Part shown: piece by piece, positions 59,601 to 64,000 of the stretch
Layout of the letters: each line of letters begins with the position of its first letter
Numbering within the stretch: position 1 is the first letter of the stretch
From: Cannabis sativa
Taxonomy: Eukaryota; Streptophyta; Magnoliopsida; Rosales; Cannabaceae
Assembly: GCF_029168945.1 (NCBI RefSeq)
Contig: NC_083604.1
Location: forward strand, 5,572,812 to 5,636,811
DNA: 64,000 nucleotides
Reading direction: 5' to 3'
Made by a program: the position numbers and the translations under genes
Notes under the pieces: model-generated
Database searches by the model: none
What the model saw: the letters and a program-made list of their open reading frames with translations, nothing else
Told to the model about the DNA's origin: nothing

Positions 59601-60406
59601 ACTTAGTACAATTAGAGATATAAATTTTATATAAAATAAAAATTATTAAAATGGGGTGTGCTTAGAAATTTTTGGGTTGTAAATAAAATTTTTTATTATG
59701 TACTTAAAAAAATATGACAAAAATACCCCTCTAATCATAATCTTAAAAAAAAAAAAGCAATAATAACATCACGCTAAAATCTAAATTGTCTCTTAAACTT
59801 CATGTAACGTCAGAATATATACGAAACTGAGAGAAATAAAAAAAATATTAATTATTGTGTAACTTAGAAAGAGATTCTGTAAAATGCCAAGTGTCAGAGT
59901 TTAAAAAGTCCAGCAGAAAGTGCCACGTAGAAGGAATGTAAAAACTGCGCGTGGAATCGGCGACAGTGGAAAGTTTCTACTCATACCGTCGACCCACTAA
60001 TTTCTTTCCTGAAATATATATTTGATTCTTAAAGACAAGGCAGACAACCACGCCCAGTTGTCTCGAGCCCAGTCAATAGACCGCGTTGGGACCCACTTTA
60101 AATCCGTTTGCAATCTCAAATGTCGGTTATACCCTTCTCTCCACACAACCCTTAACACCTAAGCAATGGAAGGGTATTTACGTAAATTAGAAAATGGAGA
60201 CAAAGCCCATAAAACGGCTCTCTTTCTCTCTGTTTGGTTTGACAACTGCCACCCAATACCAGAGAGGCACATACAACACAATAATCTCTCTCTCTTTCCA
60301 TTTCTTTTACTAAATATTTAATTAATTACATTTTTCAAAATTAACAATAAATATTTTTTGTTAACATTATTTTATTATTTTGGGGTCGATTTTATAACTT
60401 CTTTAC
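56641..60406. other. Gene-free A+T-rich upstream region of the GT17 gene
   Basis: No coding signal is recognised. The last several hundred bases (about 59880-60300) are less A+T-rich and contain CCACGT (59923), GCGCGTGG (59948) and pyrimidine-rich CTCTCT tracts, consistent with the promoter or leader of the downstream gene. The transcription start cannot be placed. Confidence 0.5.
58193..58356. mobile_element. Short MITE-like inverted repeat
   Basis: The left end AAGAGCATTGTTATAACTTA, followed by AGTAGTGCCTAGCACC, is mirrored by a right end that reads GAGAAATGCTAAAAGACATT and ATGGTATCTAGTATCACTA when reversed. No target duplication was established. Confidence 0.45.
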
Positions 60407-60432
60407 AGAGAGAGAGAGAGAGAGAGAGAGAG
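60407..60432. repeat. (AG)13 microsatellite in the presumed 5' leader
   Basis: Thirteen AG units about 200 bp before the GT17 start codon, a common position for GA repeats in plant 5' leaders. Confidence 0.9.
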
Positions 60433-60631
60433 TGTAGAAGACGAAGGAGAACAGAGAGAGGTGAAGAGGTTGAAGCTGTGGAGAAGGAATATTGATTTCG
60501 ATTCGGAGATCGGGGAAGTTTGATCTGAGTTCAGAGATCTGAGAATCGTTTTCTTCTTCGTTGGTTTTGGCTTTGAGAGTGATCTGGTGGTGGTATTTGA
60601 TTTGGCGGAATTGTTGTAATTCGAAGTGAAA

Positions 60632-62371
60632 ATGTGGTGGATGATGGGTGAAGGAGGAGGGCATTACTGTTCTAAGAAGACTGATGATATATGCGCTGAT
60701 GTTTGTGGCCAGGTTTGTTTTTTCTTCTCTCTCTTTTCCCATCCCTATGATGTATAATATATAAATATATAGTGGTAGAGATTGGGTTTATTGAACTGTG
60801 GTTATTAGAAAGTATCGAGTAAATTTGATCTGAGAATATTTTGTGGCTTAGATAATGTGGCAATAAATACGCTTGGATCTCTGGAATTTTCTGTTGAATT
60901 AGTTATGGTTTTATTGTGATCCAGGAATTTTTTTCTTCGTTTTTTCTCATGACCCAATCAATGAATACACTTTCCTTTTTCTTTTCCTGTTTTTACGTTG
61001 TATTACCTGTAATTGTTGTTTGGGCAATTTAACAGAATTAAAAAAGAAATGAGCTTTTTTTTCGTTTGGTATGGGGATACTGTCGTTTATGGGTATTTTA
61101 TTTATTTATTTCATTTTGTTTTAGTTGTTGAACTTGTCAAAGTTACTCTGGTTATGGAAAGAAGATGTCAAATTACTCAATTTACATGGTGAATCTAGTT
61201 GATATAAAATATTTTGATTTGGGAATTTTTGATTATTTGTTCTGACAAATTTGAAATCTTCGTTATGGAGCAGGAATCAAGCAAAGTGTTAAGCATGTCT
61301 AGAGTTCGCTGCATTCTCCGTGGTTTGGATGTGAAAACTCTTGTCTTTCTCTTTGCCCTTATCCCAACTTGCATCTTTTTCATCTATGTTCACGGACAGA
61401 AGATCTCATACTTCTTGCGGCCACTGTGGGAATCACCACCTAAACCTTTTCATGATATGCCGCACTATTATCATGAGAATGTGTCAATGGAACATCTTTG
61501 TAAACTTCATGGTTGGGGAGTGAGGGAGTATCCTAGGCGTGTTTATGATGCTGTGTTGTTTAGTAATGAGCTAGACATCTTGACCATTCGCTGGAAAGAG
61601 TTGTATCCCTATATCACTCAGTTTGTTCTTCTAGAGTCAAATTCAACGTTTACTGGGATTACAAAGCCTCTGGTCTTTGCCAGTAATCGTGATCAGTTCA
61701 AATTTGTTGAACCTAGGTTGACATATGGCACTGTCGGAGGACGGTTTAAGAAAAAAGAAAACCCATTTGTTGAAGAAGCTTATCAACGAGTGGCACTGGA
61801 TCAGCTTCTCAGAATAGCAGGCATTTCAGATGATGACTTGCTGATAATGTCTGATGTTGATGAGATTCCAAGCAAGCACACCATTAATCTGCTGAGGTGG
61901 TGTGATGATATACCTCAAGTCCTTCATCTTCGGCTGAAGAATTATCTTTATTCGTTTGAGTTTCTCGTGGATAATAACAGTTGGAGAGCTTCTGTGCATA
62001 GATATCAAACTGGAAAGACCAGGTATGCTCATTACCGTCAGACAGACGATATTTTAGCAGATGCAGGATGGCATTGTAGCTTTTGCTTCCGCAGAATTAG
62101 CGAATTCATATTTAAGATGAAAGCATACAGTCATTTTGATAGAGTTCGATTTACTCATTTCTTACATTCCAAGAGAGTTCAGAATGTAATCTGCAAGGGG
62201 GCTGATCTGTTTGATATGCTACCAGAAGAGTACACCTTCAAAGATATCATAGGGAAAATGGGACCAATTCCTCATTCTTTCTCAGCTGTTCATCTTCCAG
62301 CATATCTATTGGAGAATGCAGAAAAGTATAAATTCCTTTTGCCTGGGAATTGCATAAGAGAGAGTGGCTGA
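60632..62371 (+). CDS. GT17 family beta-1,4-N-acetylglucosaminyltransferase-like protein
   Basis: Two exons, 60632-60712 and 61274-62371, joined by a GT-AG intron in phase 0, encode 392 residues. Exon 1 starts [20 protein letters not shown], the usual N-terminus of plant members. Residues about 50-66 ([17 protein letters not shown]) form one membrane anchor after a basic stretch, predicting a type II Golgi protein. The lumenal domain has [32 protein letters not shown], the DVDEIP motif at 221-226 that fits the DxD-type metal/nucleotide-sugar site, and [20 protein letters not shown], ending in NCIRESG. The family includes animal GnT-III, which adds bisecting GlcNAc to N-glycans; the plant substrate is not established. 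The 385-residue frame beginning at 61214 lies partly in intron and is not the likely start. Confidence 0.93.
60713..61273 (+). other. Intron of the GT17 gene
   Basis: 561 bp with GTTTG donor and GGAGCAG acceptor. It is T-rich. The upstream in-frame ATG at 61214 lies inside it. Confidence 0.85.
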
Positions 62372-64000
62372 GCTGATCCTTTCTTCTAGTCATAAAGTTT
62401 TGATGTCTATCTGTTTCTGTAAAGGTTAGTTCAACTTGCAGCGGCTTGTGTGACTCTTCATGAAGGTTTCATCTGACAATCGATGACTGGTGCGTCACTG
62501 ACTCGGCTCTGCCAATCGATTTGTTCAGCTAAATTTATTATCATTCTTTGGGAAAATTGTTTGGGGGATCCATCAAATTCATGAGTTCTAAAGGGTGGTG
62601 CGGTTGTTGTACATAATTATTTTTTTTAAGGAGTTGTTTCTTAACTTATTGTGTAAAATGTCTGCTCCCAATTACAGTGCTAGGGTGTTATGTTTACTTA
62701 GTTCTGTCTGCGTTGGCATGATTCCCGTTATTATATGTATACCCCACAAAAGAGCATGACTTTTCACTATGCTTCTTCCCCTTGTAGGGAAATTTTGTAT
62801 CAGACAAATTTTTCCACATATATATTCCTTTGGTTATTTGCAAATTGTCTTTTTTTTTTCTTTATTGAGAACTATGCAAACATTACTCTACATATTTGGA
62901 TGATTCTTTGTTATAATTTATATAGCTTTGTTTTCTTCATTTTTGGTATCATGTAATGCTTCCCTTGCTATACCTTTAGTCACTTCAAACTTGATATGAT
63001 CTTGTGTTAGAGCTAGCATTATTCTTCACCCTTGCTATAAGTTATTTAATTGACCTGAAAGTTGTCTTTACGCTAAATTTCGAAAACCTCTCCATGCTTC
63101 CAATCTTGGCAGCCTGAACAAGATTTGATCCTAGTGTGGTGGTGGTGGTGGTGGCAGTGGCGGTGGCCGTACCATATTCATTCTTTTTTTCTCCGACCAG
63201 GCTGATTCATGGCATGTTGTTTGGTCTATCTCTGGCTACAATACTAATATTATTATAAGCTGACTCTCTCTCTTTCTCTCTCTATGAGAGAAAATAAAGG
63301 TAATCTCTTCTCCATGTTATTGTAAGATATAAGAATAAGAAAGTAATTGGACCACAGCACCTCCCTCCTCACCAATAGGGAAATAAAATATATATATTTA
63401 TATGTATAGTATAAGCTCTAAATAGTTGGAATAAATAATAATTTTGGGTGGGGATAGCCATGTGTAACAACGTGAAGAAAACTATATTATAATGCAAAAG
63501 ACTAGTTGTGTGGTGGTTGAGAATTCGATGCCTTTGGACAACAAATTCAGAGAAAGGTTCCTTCTGATTTCTCTTATCTCCTGTTAAATTAGTTATATCG
63601 TTTCTGTTGTTAATGATGAAATGGGCATAAACTGAAGCTGCATTCCTTATTTTAATATTGAGGGACCTTTATTGATTATTTATAATAATTTAATGATATT
63701 AATTGTAACTTATGATTCGTTTTACACCAGAAAAAAATGAATAAATAAAAACCTCGGTCTAAAATGAACCACATAATACATTTTTGTGTGTCTAATCAAA
63801 GTAAATATCTTAGCAAAATGGCATTTATATTCAGATTTTGGTGGTATGGCACACTATCAATCTTCAAAGCAGGGAATAAAGTTAGCGTTACAAATGGCTA
63901 AAATTTCATGCATTTTTCTAAGATGCATTCTTATCTAGATGCTATCAAAGGCCTTATAAAATGGAACCTTGGGAAAGAACAGAGAGACATAACATAAGCC
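62372..64000. other. 3' leader and gene-free flank
   Basis: The first several hundred bases are presumably the 3' UTR of the GT17 transcript; no single polyadenylation signal stands out. A GGT/GGC trinucleotide run lies at 63136-63167 and TCTC runs at about 63264-63282. No further coding region is recognised up to the window end, although a minus-strand neighbour starting beyond the edge cannot be excluded. Confidence 0.55.

Noticed and set aside
61214..61273. Upstream ATG extending the GT17 exon 2 frame
   Set aside because: The residues before 61274 do not match the family, while a GT-AG intron to the conserved MWWMMGE exon does.

Overview
This window is nuclear DNA from a flowering plant. 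The evidence is one spliced gene of the glycosyltransferase family 17 (GT17), very A+T-rich intergenic sequence, and plant-type transposable elements: Copia and Gypsy retrotransposons primed by initiator-tRNA-Met, L1-type LINEs with a C-terminal RNase H, and MULE, hAT, CACTA and Helitron DNA transposons. A dicot is likely. The species cannot be fixed from the sequence alone.

Layout. Positions 1-9252 hold small DNA transposons (a CACTA MITE, two Helitrons, a MULE MITE) and a broken LINE ORF1. Positions 9253-18886 are one MULE with a perfect 9-bp target duplication. It carries a broken Ulp1/DUF1985-type gene and a transposase tail, and it is split by a young Copia element with an intact 1486-aa polyprotein. 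Positions 18896-23600 carry another Helitron and MULE MITEs. Positions 23600-49998 are a nest. Two LINE fragments flank two opposed Copia-type LTRs. One of these LTRs holds a hAT element. The other is split by a Gypsy element of the Tekay type (2.26-kb LTRs, TSD TTATT). The Gypsy gag is in turn split by a 10.3-kb Copia-lineage element (1892-bp LTRs, TSD GTTGC) whose own pol is dead. Positions 50000-56640 hold MITEs, a Helitron, a hAT element, a LINE RNase H scrap and a plastid-derived psbD fragment.

The only convincing host gene is at 60632-62371 (+): two exons encoding a 392-aa GT17 type II membrane protein. The flanks at 56641-60631 and 62372-64000 are non-coding as far as can be seen.

The main results are exact element boundaries obtained by pairing target-site duplications with termini. 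They give a relative insertion order: LINE and opposed LTRs, then Gypsy, then the pol-dead Copia; and separately MULE, then Copia. The most unusual items are the pol-dead LTR element with nearly identical LTRs, a Helitron family carrying replication protein A (RPA1-like) exons, and inverted triplets of ATACGGT at the MULE ends. All identity statements come from reading by eye, not from computed alignments.
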